Positions 1 through 5,395 of a stretch of DNA of 5,395 bases are shown here, in pieces; position 1 is the stretch's first letter, and each line of letters begins with the position of its first letter. The position numbers and the translations under genes are program-made. The stretch is from Saprospiraceae bacterium (GTDB lineage: Bacteria > Bacteroidota > Bacteroidia > Chitinophagales > Saprospiraceae), in NCBI GenBank assembly GCA_020436955.1, contig JAGQWW010000210.1, positions 1 through 5,395 of the forward strand. The letters are read 5' to 3'. The notes under the pieces are model-generated. The model saw nothing but the letters and a program-made list of their open reading frames with translations. It did not search any database and was not told the origin of the DNA.

Positions 1-1497
1 GTAGATTTTAACCCGATCCGGATGGGGTCTTCTATTAACACCGATGCAAGTGAATATTTGCCATCTATTAGCGTAGATGGAAATACTTTCATTTTTACCC
101 GATTTAAAAACGGTGATGAAAACTTTTATTACGCAGCCAAATCTGATACCGGTTGGCAACAGGCCCAACCATTATCCAGCTTAAATACTACCATGAATGA
201 AGCCTCTCAAACGGTTTCAGCCGATGGAAGGCTTTTTATTTTTACAGCTTGCAACCGCAAAGAAGGGGAGGGAAGCTGCGATTTGTTTTTTACAGAACAA
301 TTGCTGTCCGGACAATGGACAAGACCTGCTAGTTTGGGTCCTCCTGTCAATACTACAGCCTGGGAGTCATTGGCTTCGGTAAGTGCAGACGGTCAAACCT
401 TGTTTTTTTCTTCTGATCGTGCAGGCGGGCTGGGAAGTCGGGATATTTGGTTTACTGTCAAAAACGAAGACGGGACCTGGGGTGAACCTGTAAATGCCGG
501 ACCAAATATCAATACGGAAGACGGGGAACAAGCTCCCTTTTTACATCCGGATGGCCAAAGTCTTTATTTTATGTCCAGAGGCTGGCCTGGCTTTGGGGAC
601 TATGACCTCTATGTTTCCCGCATGGTAAATGGTGAATGGCAAAAGCCGGAAAACCTCGGCTATCCTATCAACACCCAGGGGAATGAAGGTTCACTGTTTA
701 TCGATTTTGAAGGCAAAAAAGGCTATTTTTCTACAGATGTAACGCCTGGAGTTGATCCTGCCATGTTGAAAGGGAATTCAATAGTAGGTTCTACCACCTC
801 CAGTCGTCATACAGATATCTATGAGTTTGACTTGCCGGCAACCATCAAACCCAAACCTGTAACCTATACTAAGGTGATTGTGAAAGATGCTGAGTCAAAT
901 AAACCACTTCAGGCAGCTATACATTTTTACAATCTTTCAGAAGAGAAACCCTTGCTGAGCGCTCAAACAGATGAAAAGGCTTCCTTTTTGTATGTACTCC
1001 CACTTGGTCAAAATTATGCCTTGCATGCAGAAAAAGAAGGTTACCTCTTTCACAGCGAAAACTTCTCCCTCGAGTCGGTGCGACAATTAGATAAACCTTT
1101 TGAAATAAACATCTACCTACAACCTTTACCGGAAAATGGAACGACCGCTGCGGTTTCTAAGCCGGTTATCTTAAGAAACGTGTTCTTCGCAACTGGTTCT
1201 GCAGCCCTCTTGCCAGCATCAAAAGATGAACTCAATCGCTTATTTGATTTATTACAACAAAAACCTGCTCTTAAAATCCAAATCAACGGTCATACAGACA
1301 ATGTAGGTACCGAAAAGGATAACCTGGACTTATCTACACGCAGAGCCAAGGCAGTCTATGACTATCTGGTGAAAGCGGGTATTACCAAAGAACGCCTTTC
1401 CTACAAGGGATTTGGGGAAACACAACCGATTGCAGACAACAAAACAGACGAAGGTCGTCAACAAAACCGCCGCACCGAATTCCAGGTAATCAAATAG
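1..1497 (+). CDS. PD40 beta-propeller / OmpA-domain envelope protein, 5' end missing
   Basis: The frame is open from base 1 and the residues before the first ATG (position 22) already read as propeller sequence, so the true start lies upstream and 498 codons are visible. Counting from that internal Met, five PD40-type blades recur every 49-55 residues, each opening with a hydrophobic-Asn-Thr turn (N6, N55, N110, N164, N217) followed by a strand such as SADGQTLFFSSDR. Residues about 280-368 look like a carboxypeptidase-regulatory-like beta-sandwich. Residues about 382-491 are an OmpA C-terminal domain with NGHTDNVG (422-429), LSTRRAKAVYDYL (437-449) and GFGETQP (463-469), which contain the Asp and Arg that bind diaminopimelate in this family. 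The protein is therefore expected in the periplasm or at the outer membrane, anchored to peptidoglycan. The order propeller-CRD-OmpA matches PorE of the type IX secretion system, but Bacteroidota carry many paralogues of this architecture, so no symbol is given. An N-terminal TPR segment or lipoprotein signal cannot be checked here. Confidence 0.93.
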   Translation, partial: VDFNPIRMGSSINTDASEYLPSISVDGNTFIFTRFKNGDENFYYAAKSDTGWQQAQPLSSLNTTMNEASQTVSADGRLFIFTACNRKEGEGSCDLFFTEQLLSGQWTRPASLGPPVNTTAWESLASVSADGQTLFFSSDRAGGLGSRDIWFTVKNEDGTWGEPVNAGPNINTEDGEQAPFLHPDGQSLYFMSRGWPGFGDYDLYVSRMVNGEWQKPENLGYPINTQGNEGSLFIDFEGKKGYFSTDVTPGVDPAMLKGNSIVGSTTSSRHTDIYEFDLPATIKPKPVTYTKVIVKDAESNKPLQAAIHFYNLSEEKPLLSAQTDEKASFLYVLPLGQNYALHAEKEGYLFHSENFSLESVRQLDKPFEINIYLQPLPENGTTAAVSKPVILRNVFFATGSAALLPASKDELNRLFDLLQQKPALKIQINGHTDNVGTEKDNLDLSTRRAKAVYDYLVKAGITKERLSYKGFGETQPIADNKTDEGRQQNRRTEFQVIK

Positions 1498-1511
1498 CCA
1501 TTTATAAAGGC

Positions 1512-1542
1512 TTGGTTTTTAATGCAGAAGTAATTATCTTTG
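1512..1542 (+). promoter_or_regulatory. Bacteroidota-type promoter of the rpsF operon
   Basis: TTG at 1512-1514 is followed after 20 bp by TATCTTTG at 1535-1542, a full match to the -7 consensus TAnnTTTG with the usual 19-21 bp spacing to the -33 TTG element known for the Bacteroidota primary sigma factor. Transcription would start around 1547-1550, giving a 5' leader of roughly 95 nt before rpsF. No promoter of this quality was seen before rpsR or rplI, which fits a single transcript for the three genes. Confidence 0.72.
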
Positions 1543-1543
1543 C

Positions 1544-1567
1544 GCCCGCTTTCGCGAAAGGCGAGGC
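1544..1567 (+). other. Palindrome / stem-loop at the expected transcription start
   Basis: Positions 1549-1560 read CTTTCGCGAAAG, a perfect 12-bp palindrome. The pairing continues outward as 1547-1548 with 1562-1563 and 1544-1546 with 1565-1567, with single-base bulges at G1561 and A1564. It sits immediately downstream of the -7 box. It could be a DNA operator or a 5'-terminal RNA hairpin; if transcription begins inside it, only the DNA reading would hold. The function is unknown. Confidence 0.45.
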
Positions 1568-1594
1568 ATTTTATTATTAACATTATTGTAAACT

Positions 1595-1629
1595 ACTGAT
1601 TGGCAATCCCAACGTCTCTGCTAATCGGT
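1595..1629 (+). promoter_or_regulatory. rpsF leader stem-loop, candidate autoregulatory element
   Basis: Bases 1595-1605 pair with 1619-1629 over 11 consecutive base pairs, including two G-U wobbles (1597/1627 and 1602/1622), around a 13-nt loop ATCCCAACGTCTC. The stem ends 14 nt before the rpsF ATG, close enough to affect ribosome loading. In several bacterial phyla the S6:S18 complex represses translation by binding a structured element in the rpsF leader that mimics its 16S rRNA site. Position and partner genes fit that role, but the CCG trinucleotide reported for that motif is not present as such; the loop has CCCAACG. The structure is seen in the sequence, the regulatory role is inferred. 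Confidence 0.5.
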
Positions 1630-1643
1630 CCAAAACAATTTTT

Positions 1644-2378
1644 ATGAGGCAATATGAAGTTACCTTCATTGTAGACCCTGTTTTGCCAAAAGATGAAATT
1701 GAGGCAAAAGCAAAGAAATATGTAGACTACCTTAAAGAACATGAGGCTAGTATCGTACATATCGATGAGATGGGTCTTAGACAACTAGCTTACCCAATCA
1801 ACAGAAGAAATTCAGGAGTTTATTATTGCGTAGAGTTCCAGTCTGACGCTAATAACATTATCGACAACCTTGAATTGAACCTTCGTCGTGACGAGCAATT
1901 GTTGCGTTTCCTTACAGTAAGTCTTGACAAGTATGGCGTAAAATACAACGCTGACAAAAGAGCAGGCTTGATTGGTAAGAAGAAAAAAGATGACAAAAAA
2001 GGTGATGCACCTGCTGCAGCTGCTGCTCCAAAAGCAGAAGCACCAAAAGCAGAAGCACCAAAAGCAGAGGCTCCTAAGGCAGAAGCGCCTAAAGCAAAAG
2101 CATCTGACGATTTGAAGAAAATCGAAGGTGTAGGTCCAAAAATCGCAGGATTGTTGAACGATGCAGGTATCAACACTTTTGCTGACCTTGCTAAAGCTGA
2201 TGCCGACAAGGTGAAAGCTATCCTTGATGCTGCAGGAAGCAGCTTCGCAATGCATGACCCATCTACCTGGGGACAGCAAGCACAATTGGCTGCCGATGGT
2301 AAGTGGGACGAGTTGAAGACTTTGCAAGATGAATTGCAAGGTGGAAAACCAGCTGACGCATCTTCAGAAGAAGAATAA
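1644..2378 (+). CDS. rpsF: 30S ribosomal protein S6 with C-terminal helix-hairpin-helix extension
   Basis: Residues 1-97 form a complete S6 fold: the start MRQYEVTFIVDP, the central LRQLAYPINRRNSGVYY (45-61) and the end RRDEQLLRFLTVSLDKY (81-97) are typical. S6 binds 16S rRNA together with S18 on the 30S platform. The family is usually about 95-140 residues; this one has 244. After S6 comes a Lys/Asp-rich stretch (103-119), an Ala/Pro linker with five APKAE-type pentapeptides (128-152), then a helix-hairpin-helix-like segment, DDLKKIEGVGPKIAGLL (155-171) and GINTFADLAKAD (175-186), followed by a tail with HDPSTWGQQAQLAADGKW (204-221) and an acidic end. This module resembles the H3TH/HhH domains of COG3743 and extensions that I recall, unverified, on other Bacteroidota ribosomal proteins such as L21. 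The reading frame is continuous with no sign of a frameshift. The start is set by homology; upstream is A/T-rich without a Shine-Dalgarno sequence, as is usual in this phylum. It is the first gene of the operon. Confidence 0.95.
   Translation: MRQYEVTFIVDPVLPKDEIEAKAKKYVDYLKEHEASIVHIDEMGLRQLAYPINRRNSGVYYCVEFQSDANNIIDNLELNLRRDEQLLRFLTVSLDKYGVKYNADKRAGLIGKKKKDDKKGDAPAAAAAPKAEAPKAEAPKAEAPKAEAPKAKASDDLKKIEGVGPKIAGLLNDAGINTFADLAKADADKVKAILDAAGSSFAMHDPSTWGQQAQLAADGKWDELKTLQDELQGGKPADASSEEE
2025..2099 (+). repeat. Five tandem 15-bp units coding APKAE linker in rpsF
   Basis: Five in-frame 15-bp units begin at 2025, 2040, 2055, 2070 and 2085. The first three differ from each other by one or two bases (for example GCACCAAAAGCAGAA), while the fourth and fifth have drifted at synonymous positions and the last ends in Lys instead of Glu. 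They encode a flexible charged linker between the S6 fold and the C-terminal domain. Near-identity of the first units suggests recent slippage or unequal recombination, so copy number may vary between strains. Confidence 0.9.
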
Positions 2379-2421
2379 TCAGCCGCATCAATTATTTTGT
2401 CATAATTAAAAATTAAAAATC

Positions 2422-2688
2422 ATGGCTTCTAGAGACGATATAAAGTTCTTAAGTAATCCTAAGATTGGTCAGAAACGCAAAAAATATTGCCGTTTCAAAA
2501 AATATGGTATCAAATACATCGACTACAAAGACGCAGACTTCTTGTTGCAGTTTGTAAACGAGCAAGGAAAAATTCTTCCTCGCCGTATTACAGGTAACTC
2601 TTTGAAGTACCAGCGCCGTGTAGCTACTGCCATCAAAAGAGCACGTCACCTGGCTTTGATGCCATACGTTGCTGACTTGTTGAAATAA
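2422..2688 (+). CDS. rpsR: 30S ribosomal protein S18
   Basis: The 88-residue product is a full-length S18. The conserved core is plain: KYCRFKKYGIKYIDYKD (21-37), then ILPRRITGNSLKYQRRV (51-67) and the C-terminal AIKRARHLALMPYV (70-83). S18 pairs with S6 and binds 16S rRNA in the platform of the small subunit. The gene lies 43 bp after rpsF and 45 bp before rplI with no terminator on either side. The upstream gap is A/T-rich (AATTAAAAATTAAAAATC directly before ATG) and has no Shine-Dalgarno sequence. There is one cysteine (C23), so the four-Cys zinc-binding form of S18 is excluded. Confidence 0.97.
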   Translation: MASRDDIKFLSNPKIGQKRKKYCRFKKYGIKYIDYKDADFLLQFVNEQGKILPRRITGNSLKYQRRVATAIKRARHLALMPYVADLLK

Positions 2689-2733
2689 GCAGTACCGAAA
2701 CCATTTTTTTAACGTCAATTCAAATTCAATATC

Positions 2734-3183
2734 ATGGATATTATCTTGCTTCAGGATATAGAAAAGGTGGGTGAAAAACACACCATCGTAACCGTAAAGC
2801 CGGGTTATGCCCGCAACTTTTTGATTCCTCAGGGTATGGCCATCGTTGCTAACGAAACTAACAGAGGTCGCCTTGATGAATTGCGTCGCCGTGCAGAAGC
2901 AGGTGAAGCGAAGAAAATTGCAGCCGCGCAGGAGATTGCTGCTCAATTGGAAGGTAAAACCCTTAAAATTGGTGCAAAAGCCGGTACTTCCGGTAAAATC
3001 TTCGGTAGCGTAACCAATATTCAAATTGCAGCTGCCCTTCAGGAACAATTGAATATCGATGTAGATCGTAAATCAGTTGTAGTACCTGATGAAGTAAAAG
3101 AGCTTGGTAGCTACACTGCAGCCATCAACCTACACAAAGAAGTTGAAGTAAAAGTTAACTTCGAAGTAGTAGAAGATAAATAA
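2734..3183 (+). CDS. rplI: 50S ribosomal protein L9
   Basis: The 149-residue product has the usual two-domain L9 layout. The N-terminal RNA-binding domain (1-50) begins MDIILLQDIEKVGEKH and contains the family signature ending VKPGYARNFLIPQGMA (21-36). A long charged helix (about 42-74, rich in Arg, Glu, Ala, Lys) connects to the C-terminal domain, with GKIFGSVTNIQIAAAL (87-102) and a beta-rich end. L9 binds 23S rRNA near the L1 stalk base and reaches out from the ribosome. This is the last gene of the cluster and is followed 21 bp later by a strong terminator. Confidence 0.97.
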   Translation: MDIILLQDIEKVGEKHTIVTVKPGYARNFLIPQGMAIVANETNRGRLDELRRRAEAGEAKKIAAAQEIAAQLEGKTLKIGAKAGTSGKIFGSVTNIQIAAALQEQLNIDVDRKSVVVPDEVKELGSYTAAINLHKEVEVKVNFEVVEDK

Positions 3184-3204
3184 ATTACCCACGTTAATTT
3201 TTGT

Positions 3205-3239
3205 AAAAGCCGGTCGCTCCCAGAGTGACCGGCTTTTTT
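3205..3239 (+). terminator. Intrinsic terminator after rplI
   Basis: Bases 3205-3219 pair with 3223-3237 in an uninterrupted 15-bp stem (one G-U wobble at 3216/3226) with a CCA triloop. The core is GCCGGTC / GACCGGC, and six T residues at 3234-3239 follow the G/C part. The A-tract at 3205-3208 gives four U on the other strand, so it may also act, more weakly, on the convergent gene ending at 3294. Confidence 0.93.
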
Positions 3240-3240
3240 C

Positions 3241-3296
3241 TTGTCACTTGTCACTTGTCACTAGCATCTAGCTACTAGCAACCAGACACCAGATTA
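3241..3296. repeat. Degenerate 7-bp tandem repeat, eight units
   Basis: The tract reads as successive heptamers: TTGTCAC three times, then TAGCATC, TAGCTAC, TAGCAAC, CAGACAC and CAGATTA. The first seven units all keep G at position 3 and C at position 7. The last unit overlaps the TAA stop (3296-3294) of the minus-strand metallopeptidase gene. It fills the space between the terminator and the end of the convergent gene. Short heptameric tracts occur between genes in a number of bacterial genomes; no function can be read from the sequence. Confidence 0.8.
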
Positions 3297-4034
3297 AAAA
3301 TCACACTTCCACCCATTCACCTTCAGCCACTTTTCCTTTTCTTTATAATCCGGCATCATATCTTCTACCACCTTCCAAAATCTGTCAGAATGGTTGGCTT
3401 CTATCAGGTGAGCTAATTCGTGTTTGATAACATATTCTATCACGTCGTCAGGAGCAAATAACAAACGTGTCGACAGGTTGATGTTGCCTTTGGTACTACA
3501 GCTGCCCCAGTTGCTATGGTTGTACTTAAGACTTACTTTTTTGATGGGTTTTTGTACGTGTTTTCGATTGAGTTCCATCACCTGCTCGGTAATGGCCGGC
3601 AGGAAATCGTTGGCAATTGTACGACTCAACAAATGACGAATGGCTTTTTCTGCATGGTCCGGGGAATCTTTGGTGGTGAGTCGAAGTAAAATTGTATCGC
3701 CTTCCTGAGCAGCATGGTGACTGGCTAGATTAGTTTCTTCTATACGGATAGTATAGGTGCGACTGCCCACTTTTAATTGATCCCCGTCCTTATAAGTTCT
3801 TTTTTGAAATTGGCCGGCAATGTGCTGGTTTTTATGCAGTTGCTGCTGGGCCCAATTTCGAAAATTCATCATTTGAGCTTCCTTTTGTGCACCGGTCAAA
3901 AAGCTTGGGATACGAATGATGAGTCCTCCTTGTCGCAATGAAGCCCGTGCACTTCTTCTCCATTCCTGGTAAATTTTTACCGGCAATTCTACTTCTCCAA
4001 TCTTCCACGTTGTTTTAAATGGTTTGTCGGCCAT
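3294..4034 (-). CDS. YgjP/DUF45-type zinc metallopeptidase
   Basis: The 246-residue product belongs to the YgjP-like metallopeptidase family (COG1451, DUF45; related to SprT/WSS1-type peptidases). Numbering from the chosen Met, it shows NWGSCSTKGNINLSTRLLF (175-193) and KHELAHLIEANHSDRFW (204-220): the HExxH zinc-binding helix is H205-E206-H209 with a third likely ligand H215, all intact, so it should be catalytically competent. The N-terminal half (1-120) is the beta-rich, less conserved part of the family. No signal peptide or membrane segment is seen, so it is probably cytoplasmic; its substrate is unknown. The ATG at 4034 is preferred because MADKPFKTTWKIGEVELPV starts as family members do. 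A 72-bp longer version would need a TTG at 4106 that lies inside a probable promoter box. The gene is convergent with rplI and divergent from the acyl-CoA synthetase gene. Confidence 0.9.
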   Translation of the reverse strand: MADKPFKTTWKIGEVELPVKIYQEWRRSARASLRQGGLIIRIPSFLTGAQKEAQMMNFRNWAQQQLHKNQHIAGQFQKRTYKDGDQLKVGSRTYTIRIEETNLASHHAAQEGDTILLRLTTKDSPDHAEKAIRHLLSRTIANDFLPAITEQVMELNRKHVQKPIKKVSLKYNHSNWGSCSTKGNINLSTRLLFAPDDVIEYVIKHELAHLIEANHSDRFWKVVEDMMPDYKEKEKWLKVNGWKCDF

Positions 4035-4162
4035 TATGAGACGGACTTTTATTTTGGTTAAAAGTATTTTCTTTATTTTAGCCTGCTGTAAATTGCAGCG
4101 CCTCAAAAATACCTTTCTTAAAGTCTTCCCGATAATCTTTCTTTCATTTTAAAATTTTCAAA
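4035..4162. other. Divergent intergenic promoter region
   Basis: These 128 bp must hold the promoters of both flanking genes. Besides the minus-strand TATTTTTG, the plus strand has near matches TATTTTAG (4074-4081, with TTTG at 4053-4056, spacing 17) and TACCTTTC (4110-4117), each 7 of 8 or short in spacing, so the start for the ligase gene cannot be fixed. A small stem GCTGTA / TGCAGC (4085-4090 with 4094-4099, one G-U pair) lies between them. No RNA gene is seen. Confidence 0.4.
4104..4111 (-). promoter_or_regulatory. Possible -7 element for the metallopeptidase gene
   Basis: On the minus strand positions 4111-4104 read TATTTTTG, a full match to TAnnTTTG, about 70 bp before the chosen ATG. 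No TTG lies 19-21 bp upstream (there is no CAA on the plus strand between 4112 and 4150), so only half of the promoter is supported. Confidence 0.35.
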
Positions 4163-5395
4163 ATGGAAATCAAACGCCTATTTGATTACATGTATGCACA
4201 GTTGGAAAATGCTCCCCTGGATGTTTCGTTTGCTTATAAGCCAAATGACACCTGGGTTTCCTTTTCCACAAAAGACATGATTGACAAGGCCAGAGCCTTA
4301 AGTAAGGGCTTGATAGCTTTGGGAATACAACCGGGAGACAAGATTGGATTGGTTACGTATAAAAACCGTCCTGAATGGGTCATTACCGATATTGCCATTT
4401 CTCAAATCGGTGCCATCAATGTGCCGGTATATCCTACCATTAGTAGTGGCGAATATGAGTACATTTTTAATGATGCCGAAGTAAAGGCAGTATTTGTAGG
4501 CAAGGATGACTTGCTTAGCAAAGTAGATACGGCCAAAAAGAATGTTGCCAGCCTTCAAAATATCTACTGTTTTGATAAAGAAACAGGTGGTGTTCATTGG
4601 GAGACGCTATTTAATACAGATGGAGCACTGGATGCAGAATTGGCGTCCAGAATGGCAAATGTAAAAGGTGATGAACTAGCTACCCTTATTTACACCAGTG
4701 GGACAACCGGATTTCCAAAAGGGGTAATGCTTTCTCATCACAACATCATCAGCAATATCGATGCAGTACAACAATTATTGCCGGTAACAAAAGGTGATAA
4801 AGTGTTGAGCTTTTTGCCACTTTGCCATATTTTCGAAAGGGTGGCGACCTATGCATATACCGCACTTGCTGTCAGTGTTTACCAAACAGGCACGGATAAT
4901 CTTGGCGGTGAAGAAGGAGACCTACAAGCAGTGAAGCCTCACTTTTTTACTACGGTACCACGACTTTTGGAGAAGGTTTACGAAAAGATTTATAATAAAG
5001 GTTTGGACCTGAAAGGGGTAAGAAAGGGTCTTTTCTTTTGGGCGCTTCGATTGACAGATCAATTCGATTTTGATTGGCAGCCTAAAGGACTAAGTGCCTT
5101 AAAATGGAAAATTGCCGATACATTAATCTTCAGCAAATGGCGGGCAGCTTTGGGAGGCAACGTAAATGGAATTGTCACCGGTGCGGCTGCGTGTCCGCTC
5201 AAAATGGTTAAAGTATTTTCTGCAGCAGGTATTCCCATCAGGGAAGGTTATGGGCTTACAGAGTCCAGCCCTGGTATTGCAGTTTCATATTTCAAACCTG
5301 GCGCAGTGATGATGGGTACCATTGGTCCGGCATTGTCAAATGTCGAAATCAAAATCGATGAAGATGCAGAAAACTATGGTCCTGGAGAAGGGGAA
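4163..5395 (+). CDS. Long-chain fatty acid-CoA ligase (AMP-forming), 3' end missing
   Basis: This reading frame has no stop before the window ends: 411 codons are visible of a family usually near 580-640 residues. It is an ANL-superfamily adenylating enzyme of the FadD15/FAA1 type (COG1022), which activates fatty acids with ATP to an acyl-AMP and then to acyl-CoA for beta-oxidation or lipid synthesis. Visible motifs are the P-loop YTSGTTGFPKGVMLSH (177-192), LPLCHIFER (218-226), the GAAACPL stretch (340-346) that precedes the acyl pocket, and EGYGLTESSP (361-370), which contacts the adenylate. The later TGD motif and the catalytic Lys of the C-terminal lid are beyond the window. The start MEIKRLFDYM is the first ATG, in an A/T-rich context, 128 bp from the divergent metallopeptidase start. 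No signal peptide is seen; cytoplasmic or membrane-associated location is expected. Confidence 0.95.
   Translation, partial: MEIKRLFDYMYAQLENAPLDVSFAYKPNDTWVSFSTKDMIDKARALSKGLIALGIQPGDKIGLVTYKNRPEWVITDIAISQIGAINVPVYPTISSGEYEYIFNDAEVKAVFVGKDDLLSKVDTAKKNVASLQNIYCFDKETGGVHWETLFNTDGALDAELASRMANVKGDELATLIYTSGTTGFPKGVMLSHHNIISNIDAVQQLLPVTKGDKVLSFLPLCHIFERVATYAYTALAVSVYQTGTDNLGGEEGDLQAVKPHFFTTVPRLLEKVYEKIYNKGLDLKGVRKGLFFWALRLTDQFDFDWQPKGLSALKWKIADTLIFSKWRAALGGNVNGIVTGAAACPLKMVKVFSAAGIPIREGYGLTESSPGIAVSYFKPGAVMMGTIGPALSNVEIKIDEDAENYGPGEGE

Noticed and set aside
1496..1520. Possible terminator of the OmpA-domain gene: GCC/GGC plus TTT/AAA stem followed by TTGGTTTTT
   Set aside because: The stem has only six pairs with a bulged A and its T-tract is broken by GG; it also overlaps the -33 element of the rpsF promoter. 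Too weak to list.
1812..2339. Long minus-strand open frames opposite rpsF, one rich in Cys/Phe and one in Ala/Gly
   Set aside because: They are antisense shadows of the biased codons in rpsF and its APKAE repeat; the composition is repetitive and matches no family I recognise.
2392..2399. TTATTTTG as an internal promoter -7 box before rpsR
   Set aside because: One mismatch to TAnnTTTG and no TTG at a suitable distance upstream; a single operon promoter explains the layout better.
2704..2710. Run of T residues between rpsR and rplI as a terminator
   Set aside because: No stem precedes it, so it is just an A/T-rich translation start region.
2449..3048. Minus-strand 199-residue frame opposite rpsR and rplI
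   Set aside because: It spans two certain ribosomal genes and their gap, with no recognisable domain or start context, so it is a shadow.
4035..4106. A 24-residue N-terminal extension of the metallopeptidase starting at a TTG (4106)
   Set aside because: The extension (rich in Lys and Ile) does not look like the family N-terminus, TTG starts are uncommon in this phylum, and the TTG is the end of a TATTTTTG promoter-like box.
4298..4597. Minus-strand 99-residue frame opposite the acyl-CoA ligase
   Set aside because: It lies fully inside a strongly supported ligase reading frame and shows no family features.

Overview
This 5.4-kb window looks like ordinary chromosomal DNA from a member of the Bacteroidota, probably near the Saprospiria/Chitinophagia lineages (an inference from gene style, with no marker gene to settle it). 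The signs are a PD40-propeller/OmpA envelope protein, a gene order rpsF-rpsR-rplI with no ssb or priB between, A/T-rich start regions without clear Shine-Dalgarno sequences, and a promoter matching the Bacteroidota consensus (TTG, 20 bp, TAnnTTTG).

Layout: (1) 1-1497, plus strand, the 3' part of a PD40 beta-propeller / carboxypeptidase-regulatory-like / OmpA peptidoglycan-binding protein whose N-terminus lies outside the window. (2) 1498-1643, a leader region with a well-formed promoter, a 12-bp perfect palindrome at the expected transcription start and an 11-bp stem-loop just before rpsF. (3) 1644-3183, the ribosomal protein cluster rpsF (S6), rpsR (S18), rplI (L9), closed by a strong intrinsic terminator at 3205-3239. 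(4) 3241-3296, a degenerate 7-bp tandem repeat that runs into the stop codon of the next gene. (5) 3294-4034, minus strand, a YgjP/DUF45-type zinc metallopeptidase convergent with the ribosomal cluster. (6) 4035-4162, a short divergent promoter region. (7) 4163-5395, plus strand, the first 411 codons of a long-chain acyl-CoA synthetase that runs off the end of the window.

The three ribosomal genes very likely form one transcription unit: gaps are 43 and 45 bp, there is a promoter in front and a terminator only at the end. S6 and S18 bind each other in the 30S platform, and in several bacteria the S6:S18 complex represses its own mRNA, so the hairpin before rpsF is a reasonable candidate control site. 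The flanking genes do not form an evident pathway with it.

I see no mobile element, CRISPR array, tRNA, phage gene or defence system. The most unusual item is S6 itself: it is 244 residues, about twice the usual length, because an Ala-Pro-Lys-Ala-Glu repeat linker joins it to a C-terminal helix-hairpin-helix domain. The other points of interest are the rpsF leader structures and the 7-bp repeat tract.
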